Source: Phycisphaerae bacterium
Lineage (GTDB): Bacteria > Planctomycetota > Phycisphaerae > UBA1845 > Fen-1342
NCBI GenBank assembly: GCA_026984555.1
Contig: JALSRY010000703.1
Location: 1 to 7,650, forward strand
Reading direction: 5' to 3'
Length of the DNA stretch: 7,650 bases
A program made the position numbers and the translations under genes. Shown here in pieces: positions 1-6,903 of the stretch. A model generated the notes under the pieces. That model had not been told where the DNA came from and made no database searches. It worked only from the letters and a program-made list of their open reading frames with translations. The first letter of the stretch is position 1; every line of letters begins with the position of its first letter.

Positions 1-1307
<1,307 letters not shown>

Positions 1308-1341
1308 TGGCTCACCGCACCGGCCGTTCCCCGGCGGGCGG

Positions 1342-1360
1342 CATCCCGCTACTCGGGATG
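1342..1360. other. Perfect 7-bp hairpin at the convergent 3' ends of mutY and the hydrogenase operon
   Basis: CATCCCG-CTACT-CGGGATG is a perfect 7-bp inverted repeat with a 5-nt loop. The stop codon of the TM1266-family gene (TAG, complement of 1349-1351) lies in the loop. It could act as a 3'-end structure for either convergent transcript, but neither strand carries a T-tract after it, so it is not a classical intrinsic terminator. The only other non-coding sequence between the genes is a GC-rich stretch at 1308-1341. Confidence 0.45.
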
Positions 1361-1615
1361 ATCGAACACCATTTCCTTGACCTGGATACCTTCGATCGCG
1401 CACAGCTTGTCGCGCATGTCGTTGCAAAGGCCGTCGTCGCCGAGCACCTCGACCAGGATCAGTCCGTTGGGCGAGCATTTCTCGTGGTTGACGTGGTGCA
1501 AGCCGATACGTGTGCGAATGTGCGTGCCGTATTGGCTGAGGATTTCCTGGACGCGGCCGGCGCGTTGCACGCGGTCGGTCACGTGGATTCCGATAATGTG
1601 GTGCTTGCCGTCCAT
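1349..1615 (-). CDS. TM1266-family putative iron-only hydrogenase system regulator (ACT-like)
   Basis: An 88-residue protein built as one small alpha/beta ACT/NikR-C-like unit. It has an N-terminal strand IIGIHVTDR, a helix RVQEILSQYGTHIRTRIG, a middle strand GLILVEVLG, a second helix, and a final strand GIQVKEMVFD. Length, order and the 'EILSQYG..I.TRIG' signature match the small family typified by Thermotoga maritima TM1266, named for its recurrent association with [FeFe] hydrogenases and their maturases. No DNA-binding domain is visible, so it more likely senses a ligand or works through a partner; the function is not experimentally defined to my knowledge. It is the last gene of the operon, 87 nt after hydA. 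It has its own strong Shine-Dalgarno (GGAGGA, complement of 1623-1628) 7 nt before the ATG, and an inverted repeat lies just upstream. Cys47 and Cys64 are present, but I cannot assign them a role. Confidence 0.85.
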   Translation of the reverse strand: MDGKHHIIGIHVTDRVQRAGRVQEILSQYGTHIRTRIGLHHVNHEKCSPNGLILVEVLGDDGLCNDMRDKLCAIEGIQVKEMVFDHPE

Positions 1616-1635
1616 TGCGATGTCCTCCGAAGTCG

Positions 1636-1685
1636 GCGATCGGTGGCCGGCTGCCGGGAGGTCGCTGCCGCCGGCCGCCGATCGC
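1636..1685. repeat. 16-bp inverted repeat between hydA and the TM1266-family gene
   Basis: The left arm at 1636-1651 (GCGATCGGTGGCCGGC) is the reverse complement of the right arm at 1670-1685 (GCCGGCCGCCGATCGC) except for one position, T1644 against G1677. The loop is 18 nt. It fills over half of the 87-nt gap between hydA and the last operon gene and ends 8 nt before the latter's Shine-Dalgarno in transcription order. In the operon mRNA this would be a very stable GC-rich stem with one A/C mismatch. A role in mRNA processing, 3'-end protection of hydA or partial attenuation is possible. A protein-binding site is the alternative. The arms are seen directly; the function is inferred. Confidence 0.65.
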
Positions 1686-1702
1686 TCCCCTGCCGCACGG
1701 AC

Positions 1703-3637
1703 TCAGGAAATATACTTGCCGCGCGGAGTGTAGTGCGTGTGCAGCAGTTTGTGGGCTTTGTGTCCGCCGGGGCCCTCGGTGAGGAATTCGCCGTAGATGC
1801 GCTGGATCACCGGGTTCTCGTGGCTCTTGCGTACCTGGTACGCGGAGTCCTCGGCGTAGATGGCCTTGGCGCGGGCGGCGCGGATCTCGGGACTGGTGGG
1901 GATCGGCTGTCCGCCGCCGCCGAGGCAGCCGCCGGGGCAGGCCATGAACTCGATGAAGTGGCACTCGGAGAAATGCCCGCCCGCCTTGATATCTTCCATG
2001 ATCTTGCGGGCGTTGGCCGTGCCGTGGGCCACCGCGACCTTGAGCGTCGCGCCGGCGAGCCAGTCCCAGTTGGGCACCAGCGGCTTGAGCAGGTCGATCA
2101 CCGGCCCCAGCTTCTCCGGAAGCGGGATTTCCACATAACGAATGCCCTCGAATCCCCGAACCGGAATGATGTCGGCGTGATCGTAGAACTCCTCGACCTT
2201 CTTGCCGGTGACGATTTCGATCACGCACCGCAGGGCCGATTCCATCACCCCCCCCGTCGCGCCGAAGATCACGCCCGACCCGGTCGCGGTACCGAACGGA
2301 TCGTCGAAATCGCTCTTGGGCATCGCGGGCAGGTCGATCCCCGCCTCGGAAATCATCTTCGCCAACTCGCGGGTGGTAAGCCCGTAATCGATGTCCTTGT
2401 AGCCGCTGTCGCACATCTCCGGCCGGTTGCACTCGAACTTCTTGGCCGAACACGGCATCAGCGCCACGCTGACGATGTCCTTCGGGTCGATGTTGTTCAG
2501 CTCGGCGTAGTACGTCTTGATCAGCGCGCCGAACATCTGCTGCGGACTCTTGGCGCTCGAGAGGTGGTCCAGGTATTCGGGATAGAAATGCTCGATGAAC
2601 TTCACCCACCCCGGCGAACAGCTCGTGAACTGCGGCAGCGCCACCGTCTTGTCCCCGAGCACCAGCGCCTTGTACAGCCGCAGCAACAGCTCGGTCCCTT
2701 CCTCGATGATCGTCAGGTCCGCGGTGAAGTTGGTATCGAACACCTTGTCGAAACCGCACCGCCGCAACGCGGTGTTCATCTCGAACGTCAGCGGCGTGCC
2801 GGCGGGCAGGCCGAAACACTCGGCGATGGCCGCTCGCGGACTCGGCGCGGTCTGCATGATGACGTGCTTCGTGGGATCGTCGATCGCCGCCCAGACCTCG
2901 TCGGTCGGGTCGTTGGCTCGCAGGGCCCCGGTCGGACAACGGTTGATGCACTGCCCGCAGTTGATGCAGATGACCTCGGCCAACGGCTTTTCGAGAAAGG
3001 TCGTGACGCGGGTCTGGTCGCCGCGGCCGATGGCCTCGAGCACGCCCACTTCCTGGAAGTCGATGCACGTGCGGATACACCGCCGACAAAGCACGCACTT
3101 GTTCATGTCGCGAACGACCGAGTGGCTGGAGCGGTCGATCTCGAAGCGCGGCTTTTCGGGATGCCCGAAGCGGAAGAAATCGACGCCGTACTCCTTGGCC
3201 AGCGCCTGCAGCTCGCAGTTGTTGTTGCGCCCGCAGGCGTAACACTCGCCGTAGTGGTTCGCCAGCAGCAGGTCGATGATGTGCCGGCGGGCCTGGCGCA
3301 CCTTGCGGGTATGGGTGTTGATCTTGATCGGTTGGGTGATGGGGTAGGCACACGAGGCCTGCAAGGTGCGCATGCCCTCGACCTCGACGACACAGACGCG
3401 GCAAACGCCGGCGACGCAAAGATCCTCGTGGTAACACAACGTGGGGATCCGCACGCCGGCCTGCCGCGCGGCTTCGAGGATCGTGGTACCGAAAGGCACC
3501 TTGATCGATTTGCCGTCGATTTCGACCGAAACGGTCCCCCCGATCGCGTCGGGTGCGGGGCTGACGGGCGGAGCTTGGCGTTGCTGGCTGCGCGGAGCCC
3601 GCGACTGAACCTGGTTGGCCGTCACATGGTTTCCCAT
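1703..3637 (-). CDS. hydA: [FeFe] hydrogenase catalytic subunit HydA (NAD-linked, multi-cluster)
   Basis: A 644-residue group A [FeFe] hydrogenase that interconverts protons/electrons and H2. Domain order: a Pro/Gln/Arg-rich tail (1-33); a plant-type [2Fe-2S] domain with C68, C79, C82, C96; a His-ligated [4Fe-4S] site H128, C132, C135, C141; two ferredoxin-type [4Fe-4S] clusters (C181/184/187/191 and C224/227/230/234); then the H-cluster domain. The L2 motif is MPCSAKKFE (C396) and the L3 motif is EFMACPGGCLGGGGQP (C567, C571). The L1 motif reads TSCSPGW (338-344). Aligned without gaps to Clostridium pasteurianus CpI (55 residues from the L1 ligand to the L2 Cys in both), Ser341 sits where CpI has the cluster ligand Cys300, and Cys340 matches the proton-relay Cys299. 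The C-terminal KSHENP...AHKLLHTHY segment is typical of the small-subunit-like tail. An AGGAG lies 10 nt before the ATG. The neighbours HydC and HydB would connect it to NAD(H). There is no twin-arginine signal, so it is cytoplasmic. Maturases HydE/F/G are not in the window. Confidence 0.96.
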   Translation of the reverse strand: MGNHVTANQVQSRAPRSQQRQAPPVSPAPDAIGGTVSVEIDGKSIKVPFGTTILEAARQAGVRIPTLCYHEDLCVAGVCRVCVVEVEGMRTLQASCAYPITQPIKINTHTRKVRQARRHIIDLLLANHYGECYACGRNNNCELQALAKEYGVDFFRFGHPEKPRFEIDRSSHSVVRDMNKCVLCRRCIRTCIDFQEVGVLEAIGRGDQTRVTTFLEKPLAEVICINCGQCINRCPTGALRANDPTDEVWAAIDDPTKHVIMQTAPSPRAAIAECFGLPAGTPLTFEMNTALRRCGFDKVFDTNFTADLTIIEEGTELLLRLYKALVLGDKTVALPQFTSCSPGWVKFIEHFYPEYLDHLSSAKSPQQMFGALIKTYYAELNNIDPKDIVSVALMPCSAKKFECNRPEMCDSGYKDIDYGLTTRELAKMISEAGIDLPAMPKSDFDDPFGTATGSGVIFGATGGVMESALRCVIEIVTGKKVEEFYDHADIIPVRGFEGIRYVEIPLPEKLGPVIDLLKPLVPNWDWLAGATLKVAVAHGTANARKIMEDIKAGGHFSECHFIEFMACPGGCLGGGGQPIPTSPEIRAARAKAIYAEDSAYQVRKSHENPVIQRIYGEFLTEGPGGHKAHKLLHTHYTPRGKYIS

Positions 3638-3662
3638 GGGTTCCGTTCTCCTGGGCGGGGCA

Positions 3663-4850
3663 TCACACGGCCTGAGGCGTGCGGCCCATGATCTCCTGCG
3701 GAAAATGTTTGACGATCGACAAGAATGCGTTGGGACTGGACTGGCCCAGCCCGCACTTCGAGGCGACCCGCATCGTTTCGCCCAGCGCGATCAGATCGCG
3801 CAGGTAACGCATCGAGCAGCGCCCCTCCTCCAGCAGCCTGACGCCTTCGAGCAACTTCGGATTGCCGTCGCGGCAAGGCGTGCACTGGCCGCAGGATTCC
3901 TCGGTGAAGAACTCGAGAAAGTTGCGGGCGATCTTGAGCATGTCGCGCTGGGGACCAAAGACGATCACCGATCCGCCGGTCGCGACATCCTCGAACGCGA
4001 TCGTGCGGTGAAACTCGCACCGCGGGACGCAGTGCCCCGACGCGCCGCCGATCTGTACCGCCTTGGCATCGCGTGCCCCGACCTCCTCGAGCAATTCCCC
4101 GATCGAAATCCCCATCGGAAACTCGTAGACGCCGGGCCGCTCGCAATCACCCGACACGCTGAAGAGCTTGAGACCCGTGGATTTCTCCGTCCCGAAACCC
4201 CGGAACCATTCGGCCCCGCGAGCCAGGATGCACGCCGCCCAAGCCAGCGTCTCCACGTTGTTCACGACCGTCGGCCGCCGAACGAACCCGGTGTCCACCG
4301 GGAACGGCGGGCGGTTGCGGGGCTCACCGCGGTGCCCTTCGAGCGACTCGATCAACGCGGTTTCCTCACCGCAGACGTAGGCCCCCGCCCCGAGCCGAAT
4401 CTCGATGTCGAAGTCGAACCCCTTGTCGAGGATGTTGTGCCCGAGCAGCCCGTGCTCACGGCGTTGGGCCAGCACGCTTTCGAGCTGCGGCAACAGATAG
4501 GTGTACTCGGCCCGCAGGTAGACGATGCCGCGCTTGGCACCCACGACGTAGCCGGCGATCGTCATCCCCTCGAAAACCAGGTCGGGATACTGGCTCAGGA
4601 TCACGCGATCCTTGAACGTGCCCGGCTCGCCTTCGTCCGCGTTGCAGACGATGTACTTCTCCTCGCCGCTCGCGGCGCCGGCCAGGTTCCACTTCACGCC
4701 GGTGGGAAAACCCGCCCCGCCGCGACCGCGCAGACCGGACCGCGTGATTTCGGCGATGACATCCGGCCGCTTCCGCGCCAGCGCGGCCTTGAGCCCGTCG
4801 TTGGGCTGGACCTCGGCGAACGTGAGCGGACCTTCGTGTGCAGCTTTCAT
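3663..4850 (-). CDS. hydB: NuoF-like diaphorase subunit HydB of [FeFe] hydrogenase (short form)
   Basis: Flavin- and NADH-binding subunit that passes electrons between NAD(H) and the HydA iron-sulfur chain. The 395-residue product has the glycine-rich NADH/FMN motif GLRGRGGAGFPTGVKW (39-54), NADEGEPGTFKDR (70-82), the GAGAYVCGEETALIESLEG flavin-site segment (154-172), an SLBB-like domain (about 225-310), and the N3-type [4Fe-4S] ligands C320, C323, C326 and C366. The open frame continues upstream to 5009 but would overlap hydC almost completely. The ATG at 4850 gives a TCAT/ATGA overlap with the hydC stop and is the natural start. Well-studied HydB/HndC proteins carry an N-terminal thioredoxin-like [2Fe-2S] domain and a C-terminal 2[4Fe-4S] ferredoxin domain. 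Both are absent here and the protein ends right after the four-helix cluster domain, so it resembles plain complex I NuoF. That may mean a non-bifurcating NADH-dependent enzyme (inference). Confidence 0.95.
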   Translation of the reverse strand: MKAAHEGPLTFAEVQPNDGLKAALARKRPDVIAEITRSGLRGRGGAGFPTGVKWNLAGAASGEEKYIVCNADEGEPGTFKDRVILSQYPDLVFEGMTIAGYVVGAKRGIVYLRAEYTYLLPQLESVLAQRREHGLLGHNILDKGFDFDIEIRLGAGAYVCGEETALIESLEGHRGEPRNRPPFPVDTGFVRRPTVVNNVETLAWAACILARGAEWFRGFGTEKSTGLKLFSVSGDCERPGVYEFPMGISIGELLEEVGARDAKAVQIGGASGHCVPRCEFHRTIAFEDVATGGSVIVFGPQRDMLKIARNFLEFFTEESCGQCTPCRDGNPKLLEGVRLLEEGRCSMRYLRDLIALGETMRVASKCGLGQSSPNAFLSIVKHFPQEIMGRTPQAV

Positions 4851-5368
4851 GCCCGTTGCTCCTCCTTCTTGCGGAGGGCGTGAAGGCCGAACTCGGCCCG
4901 GCACTCCTCGATGATTTCGTGGACCTTCTCCGCGGTGACTCCCGTGTAGACTCGATCGTTGACCAGCAACGCCGGCCCCCGGTCGCACATTCCCAGACAG
5001 TTGGCCCACTCCAGCGTGAACATCCCGTCGCCGGTGGTCTGGCCGAACGGGATGCCCAGGTCGTTCTCCAACTGCCGCGCGATCCGATCCTTGCCCGCCA
5101 GATCACACGAGATGGTCCGGCACAGACGCACGATGAACCGGCCCCGCGGCTTGTCGCCCAGGAAAGCGTAAAAGGAAACGACGCTGTGGACCTCGACCGG
5201 GTGGATGTCGAGCAAGTCGGCGATCACCTGCATCGTGTACGCGCTGACGTGGTTGTACTTGCGCTGCACGTGCTGGAGCATCGGCAGCAACGCCGTGCGC
5301 TGACGACCATACGCCTCGGCCAACTCGCGCAACTCCTCACTCAGCCGTTCGCGTTCCGTAACGAGCAT
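4847..5368 (-). CDS. hydC: NuoE-like [2Fe-2S] subunit HydC of [FeFe] hydrogenase
   Basis: A 173-residue thioredoxin-like ferredoxin of the NuoE/HndA family, partner of the HydB flavoprotein. The N-terminal half is a helical bundle (LLPMLQHVQRKYNHVS, then HPVEVHSVVSFYAFL). It is followed by the thioredoxin-fold [2Fe-2S] domain, with ligands C83 and C88 (CRTISC) and C124 and C128 (NCLGMC). This C-X4-C...C-X3-C spacing is the diagnostic pattern. The ATG at 5368 follows the receiver-gene stop by 3 nt (TGAGCGATG). A purine-rich AAAGGGGGTG (complement of 5375-5384) lies about 8 nt upstream inside the preceding gene. The stop overlaps hydB by 4 nt. Length is normal for NuoE, and nothing suggests truncation. 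Confidence 0.95.
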   Translation of the reverse strand: MLVTERERLSEELRELAEAYGRQRTALLPMLQHVQRKYNHVSAYTMQVIADLLDIHPVEVHSVVSFYAFLGDKPRGRFIVRLCRTISCDLAGKDRIARQLENDLGIPFGQTTGDGMFTLEWANCLGMCDRGPALLVNDRVYTGVTAEKVHEIIEECRAEFGLHALRKKEEQRA

Positions 5369-5371
5369 CGC

Positions 5372-5752
5372 TCACACCCCCTTTCCCGCCAGCAACCCGT
5401 TGACCTTCTCCACGAGCACCGCCGGCGGAACGGGCTTGGACAGGAATTCATCCACCGGAATCATCGCCTCGTCACGGTCGTACTCCATCCCCGTCACGCG
5501 ACTGATGCTGGTGAGCATCAAGATCGGCAGCTCGTGCCCCGTGCGACGCAACTCTTGCGCCATCGCGATACCGTCGTCGGGCTCGGCCATCATGACATCC
5601 AACACCAGCACGTCCGGCTTGAACGCGTCGATCGCGGCCATGCCCTCGGCAACACTGTGGGCCCCGGCCACCTCGTGACCCGCTTGTTCGAGCACGAGCT
5701 TGCAGGCCTCGGTCATGTCCGGATCATCATCCACGACAAGGATTCGCGCCAT
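5372..5752 (-). CDS. Stand-alone response regulator receiver protein, first gene of the hydrogenase operon
   Basis: The 126-residue protein is a single CheY-like receiver domain with no output domain. The acidic pocket D8-D9-D10, the phospho-acceptor D52 (VLVLDVMM), the switch residue T81 (LMLTS) and K106 (FLSKP) are all present, so it should accept a phosphoryl group from a histidine kinase. No kinase gene is in the window. The segment between T81 and K106 is a few residues longer than in CheY and acidic (GMEYDRDEAMIPVDEF). I recall a similar loop in receivers encoded beside NuoE/NuoF-type hydrogenase or dehydrogenase genes, but could not check this. A strong Shine-Dalgarno AAGGAG (complement of 5759-5764) lies 6 nt before the ATG. 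It leads the operon, 3 nt before hydC, behind a sigma-54-type promoter. With no DNA-binding or AAA+ domain it cannot itself be the sigma-54 activator. It may act by protein contact with the hydrogenase or a partner regulator. Confidence 0.92.
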   Translation of the reverse strand: MARILVVDDDPDMTEACKLVLEQAGHEVAGAHSVAEGMAAIDAFKPDVLVLDVMMAEPDDGIAMAQELRRTGHELPILMLTSISRVTGMEYDRDEAMIPVDEFLSKPVPPAVLVEKVNGLLAGKGV

Positions 5753-5779
5753 ACTGCTCTCCTTCCTCGGCGATCCGCT

Positions 5780-5793
5780 CGGCGGGACCGCCG
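5780..5793. other. Small GC hairpin in the predicted 5' leader of the hydrogenase operon
   Basis: CGGCG-GGAC-CGCCG forms a 5-bp stem with a 4-nt loop. It lies between the predicted transcription start (about 5829) and the Shine-Dalgarno of the receiver gene (5759-5764), about 14 nt from the latter. It may influence leader structure, but in DNA this GC-rich a stem of this size can also arise by chance. Confidence 0.3.
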
Positions 5794-5839
5794 GCAGCCA
5801 GGCCGCTCGGCAACCCGCCCAACCCCCGCAACCAAAACG

Positions 5840-5855
5840 AGCAAAGAGCGTGCCA
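5840..5855 (-). promoter_or_regulatory. Sigma-54 (RpoN) -24/-12 promoter of the hydrogenase operon
   Basis: Read on the minus strand the site is TGGCACG-CTCT-TTGCT. It matches the RpoN consensus TGGCACG-N4-TTGC(A/T) at every core position, including the invariant GG at -25/-24 and GC at -13/-12 with the correct 10-nt spacing between them. It points into the hydrogenase operon. Counting from the -12 C at 5841, transcription would begin near 5829, giving a leader of about 77 nt before the receiver-gene ATG at 5752. Sigma-54 promoters need an AAA+ activator bound upstream; none is encoded in the window. The sequence match is direct; use in vivo is inferred. Confidence 0.85.
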
Positions 5856-6253
5856 CACGCACGCGCCCATCCTCGCAGGCTTTCCCCCGGGTGGTCCCAC
5901 GACGACCGATTCCGGCGGATGACCTTGCGTCAAACTCCCCACCCGCGTGCGGCTTTTGCCACAAACCGGACCGACGCGCCGCGGCCTAGATATGCTAGCA
6001 ACACCCGCCAGGGTCCGATCCACGGCCGCATGCTTCCCCCGCCGCACACGAAAAACCTACCACCACCAGCGGCCACGCTTCCCCCCGACGAGGCGTTTTC
6101 GGACTCCCTCCCCGCGCCCCGGCCGAGCGCCCCGGAAACCGAACGAATCGAATACTAGGAAAGGAACGCACGGGAACCATCCGGCCCCGGACAACCAACC
6201 CGGACGATCCCGGGGGCGACACGCAGCGACACCGAATACGTGCATACTTGCGC

Positions 6254-6763
6254 ATGAACGAACACACAACACACAAGCCGGGATTCTCGCTCGTCGAGCT
6301 GGTCGTCGTGGTCGTGATCATTGGAATCATCGCATCGATCGCGATTCCACGCATCAGTCGCGGCTCGGCAGCCGCCAACGATGCCGCCGCCAAAGGCGAC
6401 CTCTACGTCCTGCGCACCGCCATCCTCCATTACGCCGCCGAATACGGGAACACCTTCCCGGGCCCCACTGGTGACGATGTCGCCGCCCAACTGACGCTCT
6501 ACACCAACCAGGCAGGCCAGACGCTGCAAACACGCTCGGAAACCTACGTGTACGGACCCTATCTCTTGCGGATACCCCCTTGCCCGATCGGGTACTACCC
6601 CGGCAGCCACCTTATCGGCATCGACACCACGAACAGCCCGCCCGCGGCCCAGCCCACCGGCGGCGCCGGATGGGTCTACAACCCCAACACCGGGGAGATC
6701 ATCCCCAACTCCGTGGCATGGAGCCAAACCCAAGGCGATGCCGAACAACCGCTCGGCCCGTGA
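6254..6763 (+). CDS. Prepilin-type N-terminal cleavage/methylation protein (type II secretion/type IV pseudopilin-like)
   Basis: A 169-residue protein with a textbook class III signal. A short charged leader ends in KPG (Gly10), followed by FSLVELVVVVVIIGIIASIAIP. Prepilin peptidase should cut between Gly10 and Phe11, leaving Glu5 of the mature protein (Glu15). The hydrophobic helix (about 13-32) is the membrane and assembly segment. The globular part has the alpha-helix AAAKGDLYVLRTAILHYAAEY and a C-terminal GGAGWVYNPNTGEIIPN strand pair, as in GspG/PilE-like minor pilins of planctomycetes and relatives. The start could be the TTG at 6248, but the ATG at 6254 is the more ordinary choice; neither has a clear Shine-Dalgarno. 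No secretion or pilus assembly genes are nearby, so it may be an orphan pseudopilin of the kind scattered through PVC genomes. Its exact system cannot be named. Confidence 0.88.
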   Translation: MNEHTTHKPGFSLVELVVVVVIIGIIASIAIPRISRGSAAANDAAAKGDLYVLRTAILHYAAEYGNTFPGPTGDDVAAQLTLYTNQAGQTLQTRSETYVYGPYLLRIPPCPIGYYPGSHLIGIDTTNSPPAAQPTGGAGWVYNPNTGEIIPNSVAWSQTQGDAEQPLGP

Positions 6764-6903
6764 CCAGGCATCGGGCGGACGGGGCAACATTCGTTCGCGG
6801 GCGCACAACCCACGCGCCCCCGGCGCTCCTCCCGGTTTCGCGCATCCTCGAACGCGCCTTCGCGACGCCGCCGCGCCGTCTCGATATCGCAATCCTGCGG
6901 CGG

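Larger units (their letters stand above)
5753..6253. other. Intergenic region between divergent hydrogenase operon and pseudopilin gene
   Basis: About 500 bp with no credible gene. It contains the leader and sigma-54 promoter of the minus-strand operon (5753-5855). The remaining 5856-6253 would hold any upstream activator sites for that promoter and the pseudopilin promoter. Open frames crossing it have low-complexity Pro/Arg-rich translations, lack ribosome binding sites and resemble no family I know. A local AT-richer patch with CTAG-N5-CTAG lies near 5986-5998. I saw no convincing sigma-70 promoter, RNA gene or terminator. Confidence 0.6.

Noticed and set aside
3615..4883. A 422-codon + strand open frame antisense to hydB.
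   Set aside because: It is a shadow of the well-supported hydB frame with no recognisable domain.
4851..5009. Upstream extension of hydB to an earlier start at 5009.
   Set aside because: The added 53 residues are Gly/Arg/Pro-rich, do not resemble a thioredoxin-like domain, and lie wholly within hydC; the ATG at 4850 has the usual overlap arrangement.
5955..5965. GGCTTTTGCC palindrome and a GTGGCAAAAGCCGC stretch as a second sigma-54 site.
   Set aside because: On the minus strand the -24 half is partial and the -12 half lacks TTGC; only the 5840-5855 element matches the consensus.
6030..6158. Possible 42-residue Pro-rich small protein in the divergent intergenic region.
   Set aside because: No ribosome binding site, low-complexity composition, and no family resemblance.
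6764..6903. Terminator or small RNA between the convergent pseudopilin and asnA genes.
   Set aside because: No stem followed by a T-tract on either strand; only short GC-rich self-complementary pieces were seen.
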